In this document: piece by piece, positions 53,484 through 61,768 of the stretch | Numbering within the stretch: position 1 is the stretch's first letter | Layout of the letters: each line of letters starts with the position of its first letter | Assembly: GCF_900142415.1 (NCBI RefSeq) | Contig: NZ_FRAU01000001.1 | Coordinates: 551,246 to 615,245, forward strand | Direction: 5' to 3' | DNA length: 64,000 nt | Origin: Rhodothermus profundi | Lineage (GTDB): Bacteria; Bacteroidota; Rhodothermia; Rhodothermales; Rhodothermaceae | Translations under genes and position numbers: made by a program | Notes under the pieces: model-generated | The model's database searches: none | What the model saw: the letters and a program-made list of their open reading frames with translations, nothing else | What the model was told of the DNA's origin: nothing

Positions 53484-53705
53484 TTAGCGCCGTCTCCGGC
53501 TATTTGTCCGAGGCGAAGCGCCCTGCTCCAGCTTTCGGACCCATTGCTGCCACTGGGCCGGATCAATCAGAACGGCTACCGCCTTTCCCTGCCGCTGCAC
53601 AATTACCGGCCCCTGGGCCAGTCGTCTTTTCAGTTCTTGTGTCGCCTGCAAGCGAATCCTGGAAATAGCCACCGTCTCTGCCGGTGCTTCACGCATGCGC
53701 TTCAT
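53484..53705 (-). CDS. Phd/YefM-type antitoxin, without toxin partner
   Basis: A 73-residue protein that follows the Phd/YefM pattern: a short basic start, then VAISRIRLQATQELKRRLAQ, GPVIVQRQGKAVAVLIDPAQ and WQQW (about 14-60). In operons these bind and neutralise a RelE- or Doc-like toxin and repress their own promoter. No toxin gene lies on either side: the downstream neighbour is the convergent lipA end, and upstream there is only a 150-nt gap. The C-terminus is Arg-rich (TNSRRRR) and differs from the usual toxin-binding tail. Small, so moderate confidence. Confidence 0.65.
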   Translation of the reverse strand: MKRMREAPAETVAISRIRLQATQELKRRLAQGPVIVQRQGKAVAVLIDPAQWQQWVRKLEQGASPRTNSRRRR

Positions 53706-53855
53706 TGTCCCAGATCAGTCACCTCTCTAGCATTTGTAGAGTATTACGCCGAACCAGTCAATTTTTGCCGTTCGTTACCACTTTATTACGCATGTTACTT
53801 CCCCCATCTATTACCTTGTATTTGGTTGTCATAACAAACTGGATGGGCCCCTGTC

Positions 53856-54068
53856 ATGAAACGTAACGTAGGCACCATTGACCGGGTTATTCGCATTGTC
53901 ATTGCCCTGGTAATTGGCGGGCTGTACGTTACCGGTCAGATCAGCGGCACCGTGGCCGTCATTCTAGGCATTCTGGCGCTGATTTTTCTGGTAACGGGGC
54001 TGGCCGGGAGCTGTCCCCTTTACGCCGCCCTTGGCCTGTCCACTTGCCCGCGAAAAGCCAGCAGCTAA
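53856..54068 (+). CDS. YgaP-like membrane protein (DUF2892)
   Basis: A 70-residue inner-membrane protein with the DUF2892 pattern: MKRNVGTIDRVIRIVIALVI, GGLYVTGQISG, then AVILGILALIFLVTGLAGSC and PLYAALGLSTC. It has two transmembrane helices and two conserved Cys (C53 in GSCPLY, C63 in STCP). The domain also appears fused to rhodanese in YgaP, where it may handle sulfur or thiocyanate. It is a single gene between the antitoxin and the lipid cluster. Confidence 0.88.
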   Translation: MKRNVGTIDRVIRIVIALVIGGLYVTGQISGTVAVILGILALIFLVTGLAGSCPLYAALGLSTCPRKASS

Positions 54069-54090
54069 TCGCTCCAGCGATTACGTTTCC

Positions 54091-54131
54091 CGCATGGTGA
54101 GGTAGCGTAGCAAGCTACCCCACCATGCGGA
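54091..54131. terminator. Hairpin between the convergent YgaP-like and SCP2 genes
   Basis: A 17-bp stem CCGCATGGTGAGGTAGC/GCTACCCCACCATGCGG (one mismatch) with a 7-nt loop, located between two convergent stop codons. There is no clear U run on either side, so a bidirectional terminator is likely but not certain. Confidence 0.6.
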
Positions 54132-54152
54132 GCGTATGCTGTTTCTCAGGCT

Positions 54153-54515
54153 TTACCCGGTCCGGAAAAGAGACTGGAACTTCATAGCCATCGGCAGTGA
54201 GCCGCTCACCTTGAGTTTGCCCATCATCATGAGCGACATCGGATTGGCCTTGCCGTTGTTGATCTTAAGCCAGTTTTCGGCGGAGGTGGTTACAGTGACC
54301 GTGGGGTTTTCGTGCGTTCCTTCTTTGATTTCCAGCGTGCCATCCTTGATCACCATGTAGTACGTCCCTCCGCCTTCGCCGGTCAGGTTAAGCTGCACGA
54401 CACCTTCCACACCTGCTGCCTGATCGGGCAGGAATCGCTCCTTATAGGATTCGAGCACTTCGGGAATACTGTTGTACTGTGGCATGGCTGATCTCAGCTT
54501 GGTGAAACGGTTCAT
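54153..54515 (-). CDS. SCP2 sterol-carrier domain protein
   Basis: A 120-residue single-domain SCP2 protein. It has a hydrophobic cavity that binds acyl-CoA or other lipids. Family sequence: RFLPDQAAGVEGVVQLNLTG, YYMVIKDGTLEIKEG, PTVTVTTSAENWLKINNGKA, NPMSLMMMGKLKVSGSLPMAMK. It begins with an ATGA overlap on the upstream CaiB-type gene; an ATG 10 codons later (MPQYNSIPEV) is an alternative. In eukaryotes the domain is fused to HSDL2 or 17-beta-HSD4; here it is separate, but an HSDL2-like SDR is encoded at 60849-61688. Confidence 0.9.
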   Translation of the reverse strand: MNRFTKLRSAMPQYNSIPEVLESYKERFLPDQAAGVEGVVQLNLTGEGGGTYYMVIKDGTLEIKEGTHENPTVTVTTSAENWLKINNGKANPMSLMMMGKLKVSGSLPMAMKFQSLFRTG

Positions 54516-55714
54516 GTTGTAGCCAAACCGGCCCCGAATGCTCCTTCGGCAGCCAGTTTCTGAATTTCCTTCATTGTAAACCCAGCTTCCTGGAGCACCG
54601 TCAGGGTGTGCGCGCCCAGAGAGGGCCCGGTATGCCGATAGGTAGGCGGCGTGCGCGAAAAATGTACAGGAAAGCCTACCTGGCGCTGGGTGGTGCCGTC
54701 TGGACGCGACACGGTAACGATCAGTTGCCGCGCCTGCACCTGAGGGTGCTGCGTCATTTCCTCCAGCGTCAATACGGGCTCAACGCACACATCATGTTCA
54801 GCAAAGCGTGCCTGCCATTCGGCCAGGGTGCGCGAAGCGATGGTCTGGTGAATTTCCTTTTTGAGGCGTTGCTGGACAGCGACATCCCACACATTGTAGC
54901 CGTAAGGAGCCAGGTCGGGGCGACCGATTGCCTTGCAAAAGCCTTCCCAGAACTTAGGCTCCAGTCCGGCCACAGCCAGGTAGCGTCCGTCGCGCGTGCG
55001 GTAGCAGTCGTAGAAACTGCCCCCATTCAGGGGTTCGGTTTCGTAGCCGGGTTGATGTCCGGCTGCTAGAAAACCACTGACGGCCAGGCCATTGAAAGCG
55101 ATGGTGGTATCAAGAAGAGCCAGATCCAGATATTGTCCTTTGCCTGTGCGCTGGCGATGCACTACAGCAGCCAGAATGGCCAGCGCGGCAAAGAGTCCGC
55201 CTGCCACGTCGGCCAGGGGCACGCCAGAAGGTCCTGGTCCGGCTTCCCGACGGCCGGTATGGCTCAGCAGACCCGAAAGCGCCTGATAATTCAGGTCATG
55301 CCCTGCCCGTTCGCGGTAAGGCCCTGTCTGGCCATAGCCCGTGATGGAGCAGTAAATCAGGGCTGGATTTTCCTTAGCCAGCGTCTCATAGTCAAGCCCC
55401 AGCCGCTGCATAACGCCTGGCCGGAAGCCTTCAATGACCACGTCGTAGTGCCGGACGAGCCGGCGTACCACCATGGCCGCTTTGGGGTGCTTCAGGTCAA
55501 GTGCTACAGAACGCTTAGAGCGGTGGATCCAGGCATAGCCGGCCGCCACTCCGGTTTCATCGTAGGGGGGTGCCAGACGCATCAGGTCAGGCCGATCCGG
55601 GGCTTCAATGCGCACCACGTCGGCGCCCAGATCGGCCAGCAGGAGCGTCGCATACGGTCCGGGCAACAGCGTCGTAAAATCGAGCACGCGTAGCGAAGCC
55701 AGCGGTCCTGGCAT
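54512..55714 (-). CDS. CaiB/BaiF family CoA transferase, alpha-methylacyl-CoA racemase-like
   Basis: A 400-residue family III CoA transferase-fold protein. It resembles alpha-methylacyl-CoA racemase: the motif GHDLNYQALSGLL (138-150) supplies His139, and PLADVAGG supplies Asp169. The pair is spaced 30 apart as in mycobacterial MCR (H126/D156). LEPKFWEGF (251-259) holds the third conserved Glu. Such enzymes invert the 2-methyl stereocentre so branched acyl-CoAs can enter beta-oxidation. It is second in the TetR-CaiB-SCP2 operon, with gaps of 6 nt and a 4-nt overlap. CoA-transferase activity cannot be excluded. Confidence 0.85.
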   Translation of the reverse strand: MPGPLASLRVLDFTTLLPGPYATLLLADLGADVVRIEAPDRPDLMRLAPPYDETGVAAGYAWIHRSKRSVALDLKHPKAAMVVRRLVRHYDVVIEGFRPGVMQRLGLDYETLAKENPALIYCSITGYGQTGPYRERAGHDLNYQALSGLLSHTGRREAGPGPSGVPLADVAGGLFAALAILAAVVHRQRTGKGQYLDLALLDTTIAFNGLAVSGFLAAGHQPGYETEPLNGGSFYDCYRTRDGRYLAVAGLEPKFWEGFCKAIGRPDLAPYGYNVWDVAVQQRLKKEIHQTIASRTLAEWQARFAEHDVCVEPVLTLEEMTQHPQVQARQLIVTVSRPDGTTQRQVGFPVHFSRTPPTYRHTGPSLGAHTLTVLQEAGFTMKEIQKLAAEGAFGAGLATT

Positions 55715-55720
55715 AGATCT

Positions 55721-56332
55721 TCAGGCATTTACCGAGGCGGAAACGCCCATGGCCGTTTTTTGCAGGTTGCCCAAGACCAGGGGCGTTAGCCATGCTGCCA
55801 CCGCCTCCGGCGTCTGTTTTCCCTTGAGGCTGCCCCAGCAATAGACTCCCTGCACCAGGCTAATGTACGCGCTGGCCAGCCGCTCCGGATCAGAAATGGT
55901 TGTGAACGTTTTCTGTTGTTTTCCCTCCTCGATTACAGCCTGCCAGCAGGCTTCATATTGCTGCAGCACCTCTTCCAGGTTGATCGTGAGCGTTTGCTGC
56001 AGCGTTTCTAGATCTTCGCACTGCAGGAGCAGCCAGCTTTCATGATAGGTGATCAGGTTACACAGGTGGTGCTCAATAAGCTGCGCCAGTTTGGTTTCTG
56101 GATTTGCCGTGCTGTTTACAATGTTCCGTGCCTGTTGGAGCAAATGGCAGAGGGGAGTTTCGATAACCGTCCATATCAGGTCAGCTTTACTGGCTACATA
56201 GTAATAAAGGGCACCCCGAGGGATGCCTGCCTCCTCGGCCACGTCCTGCAACCGCACCCGTTTCAATCCCTTACGTCGAAATACGCGGGCTGCGGCCTGA
56301 TAGATTGCTGCTTCGCGTTCCCTTCGATTCAT
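55721..56332 (-). CDS. TetR/AcrR-family repressor
   Basis: A 203-residue TetR regulator. The DNA-binding domain is at about 6-55 (AIYQAAARVFRRKGLKRVRL, QDVAEEAGIPRGALYYYVAS, KADLIW). The C-terminal ligand domain is helical, with a TetR_C-type pocket. It starts an operon with the racemase-like and SCP2 genes (6 nt spacing). Several TetR regulators of lipid breakdown (FadR/PsrA-like) release DNA on binding acyl-CoA. Matching palindromes upstream of the acyl-CoA ligase and the SDR/hydratase pair are the likely operators. Confidence 0.9.
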   Translation of the reverse strand: MNRREREAAIYQAAARVFRRKGLKRVRLQDVAEEAGIPRGALYYYVASKADLIWTVIETPLCHLLQQARNIVNSTANPETKLAQLIEHHLCNLITYHESWLLLQCEDLETLQQTLTINLEEVLQQYEACWQAVIEEGKQQKTFTTISDPERLASAYISLVQGVYCWGSLKGKQTPEAVAAWLTPLVLGNLQKTAMGVSASVNA

Positions 56333-56357
56333 ACCCGCCTGTCATATATCCCGATAT

Positions 56358-56396
56358 CCGGCAGGGTCCGGAGGCCAGGGCTCCGAACCCTGCCGG
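56358..56396 (-). terminator. Hairpin after the lipid-cluster TonB receptor gene
   Basis: Stem CCGGCAGGGTTCGGAGCCCTGG... pairing with CCGGAGG...CCCTGCCGG (imperfect, about 16 bp) 16 nt after the receptor stop on the minus strand. It is GC-rich with a short U-poor tail (GGATATCGGG), so a weak or rho-assisted terminator is most likely. Confidence 0.55.
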
Positions 56397-56411
56397 CCGG
56401 GAACCTGTGGT

Positions 56412-59102
56412 TTAGTATCCTCCTACGGTGTAGGTCAGGCGCGTCGTAATCAGCCGTCCCATCTTGGGCGCGCCGATATATTCGCGATGCTTGTTATTGA
56501 GCAGGTTTTGCGCCAGTATGTCAATGCGCAGGCCAGGCGCCAGGCGGCTCAGGTCATAGCCTACTCCCAGATCAAGCAGGAAGTAGCTCTCAACCGTACC
56601 TCTGAAGATACCCGAGCGCACCTCAAACTTATCTACGTAACGCCCGGCCAGGTTAATTGACAGCCCCGAAGGAGCGGTGTACGTTACTCCACCTCCCACT
56701 TTGTAGCGCGGTGCGTTCATTGAGATCTCGCGTCCAGTGCCGGGTTCGCCCAGCTCCTCATCGTCAAAGAAGTTATCGCTGACCCATGAGAAGTTGGCAA
56801 ATAGATTCCACCGCGCATCTGGCGTCCATTGCACGGCTACGTCAACGCCATAATAGTCCACGTCTCCAAAGTTTACGTAGGTAAGCAGCAGTTCAGGCTT
56901 TCGATTCGGATCGAAGTTTTCGACCGGCTCAATAAGCCCAATGGGATTCGCGGCCAGGGCAGCGGCAGCCTGCTGATAGATACCGGCCAGGGTCTGCCGG
57001 TCCAGCCCATAGGCAGCCAGTTCATCATCCGTAAAGGCATCCATAATGGCCGCGGCCAGATCGTTGGCCACGCCAGGCGTCACCACGAGCGGGGTAAAGG
57101 GCTGCAGCTCGCTAATAAAGTTTTTCTTACGGGTGTAGTACAGATCGACCATTACCAGCAGCTTGTTGGCAAACAGCCCTTTATACCCCAGTTCATACGA
57201 GTTGGTGATCGTCTGACGCGCAGCGGGTACATCTTCCAGGCTGGTAAGCACGGCCCCGTCAGGAGTGACCATCAGTCCTGACGAAAAGCCCTGAATCTGA
57301 CTGGCTTTGCTTTGCAGGAACGCCACCAGGGGGCCTGGAAGCGCGCCCTGGGCTGCCAGCCCAGCGGTTACCGCCTGATAAGCTACGGCCAGCGGAATGC
57401 CGACGCCAGGCCAGGCCCGGATGCCCGGAATGAAGCTAGAGGTCTGCACCTGGCTTGGGAACGTCCAGCCATCGACGGCCCCTACCCCCCGTATGCCAAA
57501 GGGTCCGCGATCTTCGATAAAGAGATCCAGGAAGAGGTTCACGCCCGGCGGTGTGGTAAACGCGCGGTTATAGGTGGTGCGGAAGCTGTGCGTAGAAGAA
57601 GGCTTAAAGACAAATGCCACGCGCGGCGAGAACTGCGTTTTCTGAATCACATCATCATAGTCCAGGCGTCCTGCCAGGACGATGTCGAGCGCGTCGCCCA
57701 GACGCGTTTCCGACTGGACGTACCCGCCGACCTCATTGGTTTCATCCCGTCCTTCGAAACGGCCGTGGATAGTCCCGCCCGTACGGGGCACCGTCCGACG
57801 GTAGTCGGCGCCTATGACAAAGCGCTGGCGATCGTCCAGCACACTGAAGCTGTACTGCGCCTGCGCGCTCATGAGAAAAGATTTTTCGTAGACATAGACA
57901 GGGCTTCGCACAAAGTGCGTGTTGCCGTCGTCATTTTGCGTGTAAAACACCTGCCCGAAGAATCCACCGGCCTGCAGCCGAAGCTGGGCAAAGTAGGTCG
58001 AGAAATTATCCAGCACGTTTTCGCCTGTGTTGGCCAGTGTAATTTGCTTGATGGAGGAGTATCCGCCACTGGCCGTTAACGTGGTCTGAGGATTCAGTTG
58101 GTACTGCAAGGTGCCGTAGACATAGCCCTGCCAGGTGTCGTAATCGCGTCCTCCCCAGCGGGGATGAATGGCATTGAGCAGCTCCCGATCTGTTGGATCG
58201 TCCGGATCCAGGCGCCAGTCCTGTCCCTGGCTGTAGTAACCTACAATTTTGTAACCCAGCCGATCATTGATGACGCCTGCGTGGCGAAGCGCCCCCTGAA
58301 TGATTGAGCGCTCGCCTCCACCAATCATGACCGACGTACCTGGATAAGTCAGTGGGTCTTTTGTGATGAAGTGGATTACGCCTTGCTCCACACCCGCACC
58401 ATAAAGCGCCGAGTTAGGCCCTCGAACCACTTCAACCCGGGCCAGGTCAATCGGCGCAATAGGCATAGCGGAAAAGGCATTAATAGCCAGGCTAGGCGTG
58501 GTGGCCTGCCGGTAATCCACCAGGGCATACGTTTTGGCAACGAAGACAGAGTTGAACCCCCGCAGCGATACCTGGAAACGATTCAGGCTGGATTGCGCAA
58601 TGTCTACGCCGGGAACGTACCGCAAAGAGGCCACCGTAGCGTGCGTGGCCGTTTGCTCCAGCTCTCGCGCGTCTAATACCGAAATGGACGCTGGCGACTC
58701 CAGCACTTTCTCCTGCCGACGAGAGGCCGTTACCACCACGGGGTTCAACCCCAGTTCAACGGGCGTCAGGGCCAGGTTAACGGTTACCGTAGCCCCGGCT
58801 GTCAGCGTAACCGTTTGCCGGGCATCTTCATAGCCCACAAAGCGGGCAACTACCTCATAGGTACCGGCCGGCAGATTTTCTAACCGATAGTTTCCTGAAA
58901 CATCGGCTGCCGTACCCCGAAAGACCGTAGTTTCACCTGGACGATAGAGGACTACGTTGGCGCCCGGCAAGGGATCACCATTTTCGGCATCCGTCACCTG
59001 CCCTTGAATCGTGGCCGTCGATTGCGCGGCAGCCAGTCCAGGCAAAAACACCAGGGCTAGCAATAGCCAGCTACGCATAAGCACGTAGGTCATTGTTGTC
59101 AT
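56412..59102 (-). CDS. TonB-dependent receptor, lipid-cluster
   Basis: About 896 residues. The signal peptide ends near AAAQS; a CarboxypepD-like domain follows (ATIQGQVTDAENGDPLPGAN to VNLALTP). The plug is at about 135-240 (SPASISVLDARELEQTATHA, FQVSLRGFNSVFVAKTYALV, VEVVRGPNSALYGAGVEQGV). A long barrel ends in GRLITTRLTYTVGGY. Several in-frame Met or GTG codons lie in the first 20 codons; I used the ATG at 59102, but MTYVLMR (59093) or MRSWLL (59078) are possible. It sits amid fatty acid catabolism genes, so its cargo may be a lipid or lipid-like molecule. Confidence 0.85.
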   Translation of the reverse strand: MTTMTYVLMRSWLLLALVFLPGLAAAQSTATIQGQVTDAENGDPLPGANVVLYRPGETTVFRGTAADVSGNYRLENLPAGTYEVVARFVGYEDARQTVTLTAGATVTVNLALTPVELGLNPVVVTASRRQEKVLESPASISVLDARELEQTATHATVASLRYVPGVDIAQSSLNRFQVSLRGFNSVFVAKTYALVDYRQATTPSLAINAFSAMPIAPIDLARVEVVRGPNSALYGAGVEQGVIHFITKDPLTYPGTSVMIGGGERSIIQGALRHAGVINDRLGYKIVGYYSQGQDWRLDPDDPTDRELLNAIHPRWGGRDYDTWQGYVYGTLQYQLNPQTTLTASGGYSSIKQITLANTGENVLDNFSTYFAQLRLQAGGFFGQVFYTQNDDGNTHFVRSPVYVYEKSFLMSAQAQYSFSVLDDRQRFVIGADYRRTVPRTGGTIHGRFEGRDETNEVGGYVQSETRLGDALDIVLAGRLDYDDVIQKTQFSPRVAFVFKPSSTHSFRTTYNRAFTTPPGVNLFLDLFIEDRGPFGIRGVGAVDGWTFPSQVQTSSFIPGIRAWPGVGIPLAVAYQAVTAGLAAQGALPGPLVAFLQSKASQIQGFSSGLMVTPDGAVLTSLEDVPAARQTITNSYELGYKGLFANKLLVMVDLYYTRKKNFISELQPFTPLVVTPGVANDLAAAIMDAFTDDELAAYGLDRQTLAGIYQQAAAALAANPIGLIEPVENFDPNRKPELLLTYVNFGDVDYYGVDVAVQWTPDARWNLFANFSWVSDNFFDDEELGEPGTGREISMNAPRYKVGGGVTYTAPSGLSINLAGRYVDKFEVRSGIFRGTVESYFLLDLGVGYDLSRLAPGLRIDILAQNLLNNKHREYIGAPKMGRLITTRLTYTVGGY

Positions 59103-59168
59103 CCACGGTTGGTTAACGGTGTTCACTCCTCGGGGTGTTATAAGACGGTTTAATCAGGACAAGAGGCT

Positions 59169-60746
59169 TTACGCCAATCCCGCAGCCTCCCGCTCGCGCC
59201 GCACCAGTTCCCGTCGCAGGATTTTGCCTGACAGCGTCTTGGGGATTTCCTCCACGAACGCCACGCGGCGAATCTTTTTGTACGGCGCTACCCGTTCGGC
59301 TACATAGGCCATTAATTCCTCAGCGGTTGCCTGCATGCCAGGCTTGAGCACTACATAGGCCTTGGGAACCTCGCCCGCCTCTTCATCGGGGCTTGGCACC
59401 ACCGCCACGTCGGCCACCGCCGGATGGCCCTGCAGAATCTCCTCCAGCTCGGCCGGTGCTACCTGATAGCCTTTGTACTTGATGAGCTCTTTTACCCGGT
59501 CCACAATGTACAGGTAGCCGTCCGCGTCGATGCGGGCAACATCGCCGGTGTGCAACCATCCCTCGTCGTCAATCGTGTCGCGCGTCGCCTGCGGATTTTT
59601 CCAGTAGCCCTTCATCACCTGAGGTCCCCGAATCCACAGCTCGCCTGTCTCTCCTTCCGGCACATCTTCATGGGTCGCCACATCCACAATGCGGAACTCC
59701 GTATTCGGCACCGCCACGCCCACCGACGAAAGCTTGATGGGATAGCCGCGCGGCAAGAAATGCGTTACGGGACTTGTCTCCGTCATGCCGTATCCCTGAC
59801 GCACGATGACGTTCAGTCGCTCTGCACACTGGCGCGCCACCGGCTCCGGCAGAGGAGCTGCCCCGGAGTTGACGTAGCGCAGACTGGACAGGTCATACTG
59901 ATCCACCAGCGGATGCTTCGCCAGCGCCAGGATAATGGGAGGCACCAGAAAGGCGGTTGTAATCCGATAGCGTTGGAGCAGCTCTAGAAACTGCTCCAGA
60001 TCGAAGCGCGGCATGGTGACTACCGTACATCCAGCATGGAGCGCCATGCTCATAATGACTGTCATGCCGTATATGTGGTAAAACGGCAAAATGCCAATAA
60101 GCACCTCGTCCTCTTCGAATTGCTCGACGGCCATTGTCTGAGCAATATTCGCCACCAGGTTATAGTGCGTGAGCATGACGCCCTTGGGCCGTCCCGTGGT
60201 GCCACTTGAATACGGCAACACCACCAGATCCTCGCGCGGTTGAATTTCCACAGCCGGTGGCTCGGCGCTGGTCTGCAACAGCGCAGCCAGCGGCGTAGCC
60301 CCCTCAGCCTCACCAATGACAATCACCTCCTCTACGCCCGCACGTTCGGCGGCTGCCCGCGCGTTTTCCAGAAACATCGGGAATGTTACCAGCAACCGGG
60401 CTCCGGAATCCTCCAGTTGATGCGCCAGCTCATCAACAGTATAAAGCGGATTGACAGTGGTGACAATACCACCGGCCATCGCCACCCCATAGAACACAAC
60501 GGCATACTCTGGCAAGTTGGGGCTGTAGATGGCCAGCACATCTCCTTTCCGAAACCCCCGGGCAGCCAGACCGGCCGCAAAGGCCTGCGCCCGCGCGCGA
60601 AGCTGCGCGTAGCTCAGCGTGCGCCCTGTCATCCCCTCAATGAGCGCCGGCTTGTCCGGATGCGTATCCACCCGCTGGAAGACCATCTCCGGCAGCGAAA
60701 TCTCCGGAATCGGAACGTCGGCAAAAGGACTCTTGTAAATGCGCAT
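59169..60746 (-). CDS. Acyl-CoA ligase (long-chain fatty acid or 4-coumarate type)
   Basis: A 525-residue AMP-forming ligase that activates carboxylic acids with ATP and CoA. It has P-loop YSSGTTGRPKGVMLTHYNL (about 178-196), A5 motif YGMTETSPVTHF, A7/A8 motifs GELWIRGPQVMKGYWKNP and GWLHTGDVARID, and the C-terminal PKTLSGKILRREL with the A10 Lys. Its length and hinge resemble the 4CL/FadD class. It starts the cluster downstream of a palindrome (60797-60810) and may produce the acyl-CoA used by the racemase and hydratase. Confidence 0.92.
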   Translation of the reverse strand: MRIYKSPFADVPIPEISLPEMVFQRVDTHPDKPALIEGMTGRTLSYAQLRARAQAFAAGLAARGFRKGDVLAIYSPNLPEYAVVFYGVAMAGGIVTTVNPLYTVDELAHQLEDSGARLLVTFPMFLENARAAAERAGVEEVIVIGEAEGATPLAALLQTSAEPPAVEIQPREDLVVLPYSSGTTGRPKGVMLTHYNLVANIAQTMAVEQFEEDEVLIGILPFYHIYGMTVIMSMALHAGCTVVTMPRFDLEQFLELLQRYRITTAFLVPPIILALAKHPLVDQYDLSSLRYVNSGAAPLPEPVARQCAERLNVIVRQGYGMTETSPVTHFLPRGYPIKLSSVGVAVPNTEFRIVDVATHEDVPEGETGELWIRGPQVMKGYWKNPQATRDTIDDEGWLHTGDVARIDADGYLYIVDRVKELIKYKGYQVAPAELEEILQGHPAVADVAVVPSPDEEAGEVPKAYVVLKPGMQATAEELMAYVAERVAPYKKIRRVAFVEEIPKTLSGKILRRELVRREREAAGLA

Positions 60747-60796
60747 GGCAATTTTTCACAGAATGAAAGAGATTTTAACAAAGCTTCACCATAAAA

Positions 60797-60810
60797 TAAA
60801 CGATCGTTCA
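60797..60810. promoter_or_regulatory. Candidate TetR operator upstream of acyl-CoA ligase
   Basis: TAAACGATCGTTCA, an imperfect palindrome (TRAAC-N4-GTTCA) 51 nt before the ligase start codon, inside an AT-rich region. It has the same architecture as the site at 61730-61743. That repetition near two different promoters supports a shared operator. Confidence 0.5.
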
Positions 60811-60848
60811 CTTTTGCGCAAACCCATTTGGATGGGACCATTAACTGT

Positions 60849-61688
60849 TCAGACAAAAAGATCGGGCGTCAATTCCCCGATGGAGGGATCAACCGCATAC
60901 GGCGTGAAATCTGTCACGCCTACCTGGCGCAGCACGTCCTCGTCGATGAAGAACTGCCCGGTGCACTGGCGACTGGGTTGCGTCAGAATAACATGCGCTG
61001 CATCGGCCATAATCTCAGGCTTGCGGGAGCGCCGCACCATCTCTTCGCCGCCCAGCAGATTACGCACGGCGGCCGTTGCAATCGTCGTGCGCGGCCATAG
61101 CGCATTGACCGCCACCCCGGCCTCGCGAAATTCCTCGGCCATTCCCAGCACGCACATCGACATGCCATATTTCGAAAGCGTATAGGCCAGATGCGGCGCA
61201 AACCACCGCGGCTCTAGCTTGAGCGGCGGCGACAATACCAGAATATGCGGGTTTTCCGCCTTCATCAGATGCGGCAGGCAGGCCTGCGAGCAGGCAAACG
61301 TTGCGCGCACGTTCACCTGATGCATCAGATCAAAACGCTTCATGGGCGTTTCAAGGGTGCCTGCCAGATAGATTGCACTGGCATTGTTCACCAGGATGTC
61401 GATTCCCCCAAAGTGGGCAACGGCTTTTTCAACAGCCTCCTGGATCTGATCCTCAAAGCGCACATCGACCGGAAGCGGCAACGCCTCTCCCCCGACTGCC
61501 CGAATTTCTTCGGCTGCTGTGTAAATAGTGCCCGGCAGTTTCGGGTGGGGCTCTACCGTCTTAGCTGCAATCACGATGCGCGCCCCATCGCGCGCAGCCC
61601 GCAGCGCGATCGCTTTGCCAATACCGCGACTCGCGCCGGTAATGAACAATACTTTCCCCTTGAGGGACCCTCCTGTTACAAGCTGCAT
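60849..61688 (-). CDS. SDR oxidoreductase, HSDL2-like
   Basis: A 279-residue short-chain dehydrogenase from ATG 61688 (MQLVTGGSLKGKVLFITGAS); a longer frame to 61781 would overlap the divergent hydratase promoter and start codon. NAD(P)-binding TGASRGIG is at 17-24, NNASAIYL at 101-108, catalytic Ser153, and Tyr169-x3-Lys173 (AYTLSKYG). The segment IAAKTVEPHPKLPGTIYTAA is a hallmark of HSDL2, a peroxisomal and mitochondrial SDR with a fused SCP2 domain in animals. The SCP2 part here is a separate gene (54153-54515). It probably oxidises hydroxyacyl-CoA or a related lipid. Confidence 0.9.
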   Translation of the reverse strand: MQLVTGGSLKGKVLFITGASRGIGKAIALRAARDGARIVIAAKTVEPHPKLPGTIYTAAEEIRAVGGEALPLPVDVRFEDQIQEAVEKAVAHFGGIDILVNNASAIYLAGTLETPMKRFDLMHQVNVRATFACSQACLPHLMKAENPHILVLSPPLKLEPRWFAPHLAYTLSKYGMSMCVLGMAEEFREAGVAVNALWPRTTIATAAVRNLLGGEEMVRRSRKPEIMADAAHVILTQPSRQCTGQFFIDEDVLRQVGVTDFTPYAVDPSIGELTPDLFV

Positions 61689-61729
61689 CTTTCCGAAGGT
61701 CTTTTCTTCATGGAACGCACATAGTATAT

Positions 61730-61743
61730 TGAACAAGTGTTCA
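61730..61743. promoter_or_regulatory. Candidate TetR operator between SDR and hydratase genes
   Basis: TGAACAAGTGTTCA, with perfect 6-bp arms (TGAACA/TGTTCA) and a 2-nt centre. It lies in the 80-bp divergent promoter between the HSDL2-like SDR and the hydratase genes, next to a -10-like TATATT (61725-61730). It could control both directions. It has the same TRAAC-N4-GTTCA frame as the site at 60797-60810. Confidence 0.6.
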
Positions 61744-61768
61744 CTCGCGCAATCCCTCTCAATCGCCC

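Noticed and set aside
54091-54131. Long inverted repeat as a mobile-element end
   Set aside because: It is a single hairpin between convergent stop codons, with no transposase or target repeat; it fits a terminator.
59112-59125. Third TetR operator at the TonB receptor start
   Set aside because: The right half matches GTTCA but the left half does not, and the spacing is off; too weak to list as a site.
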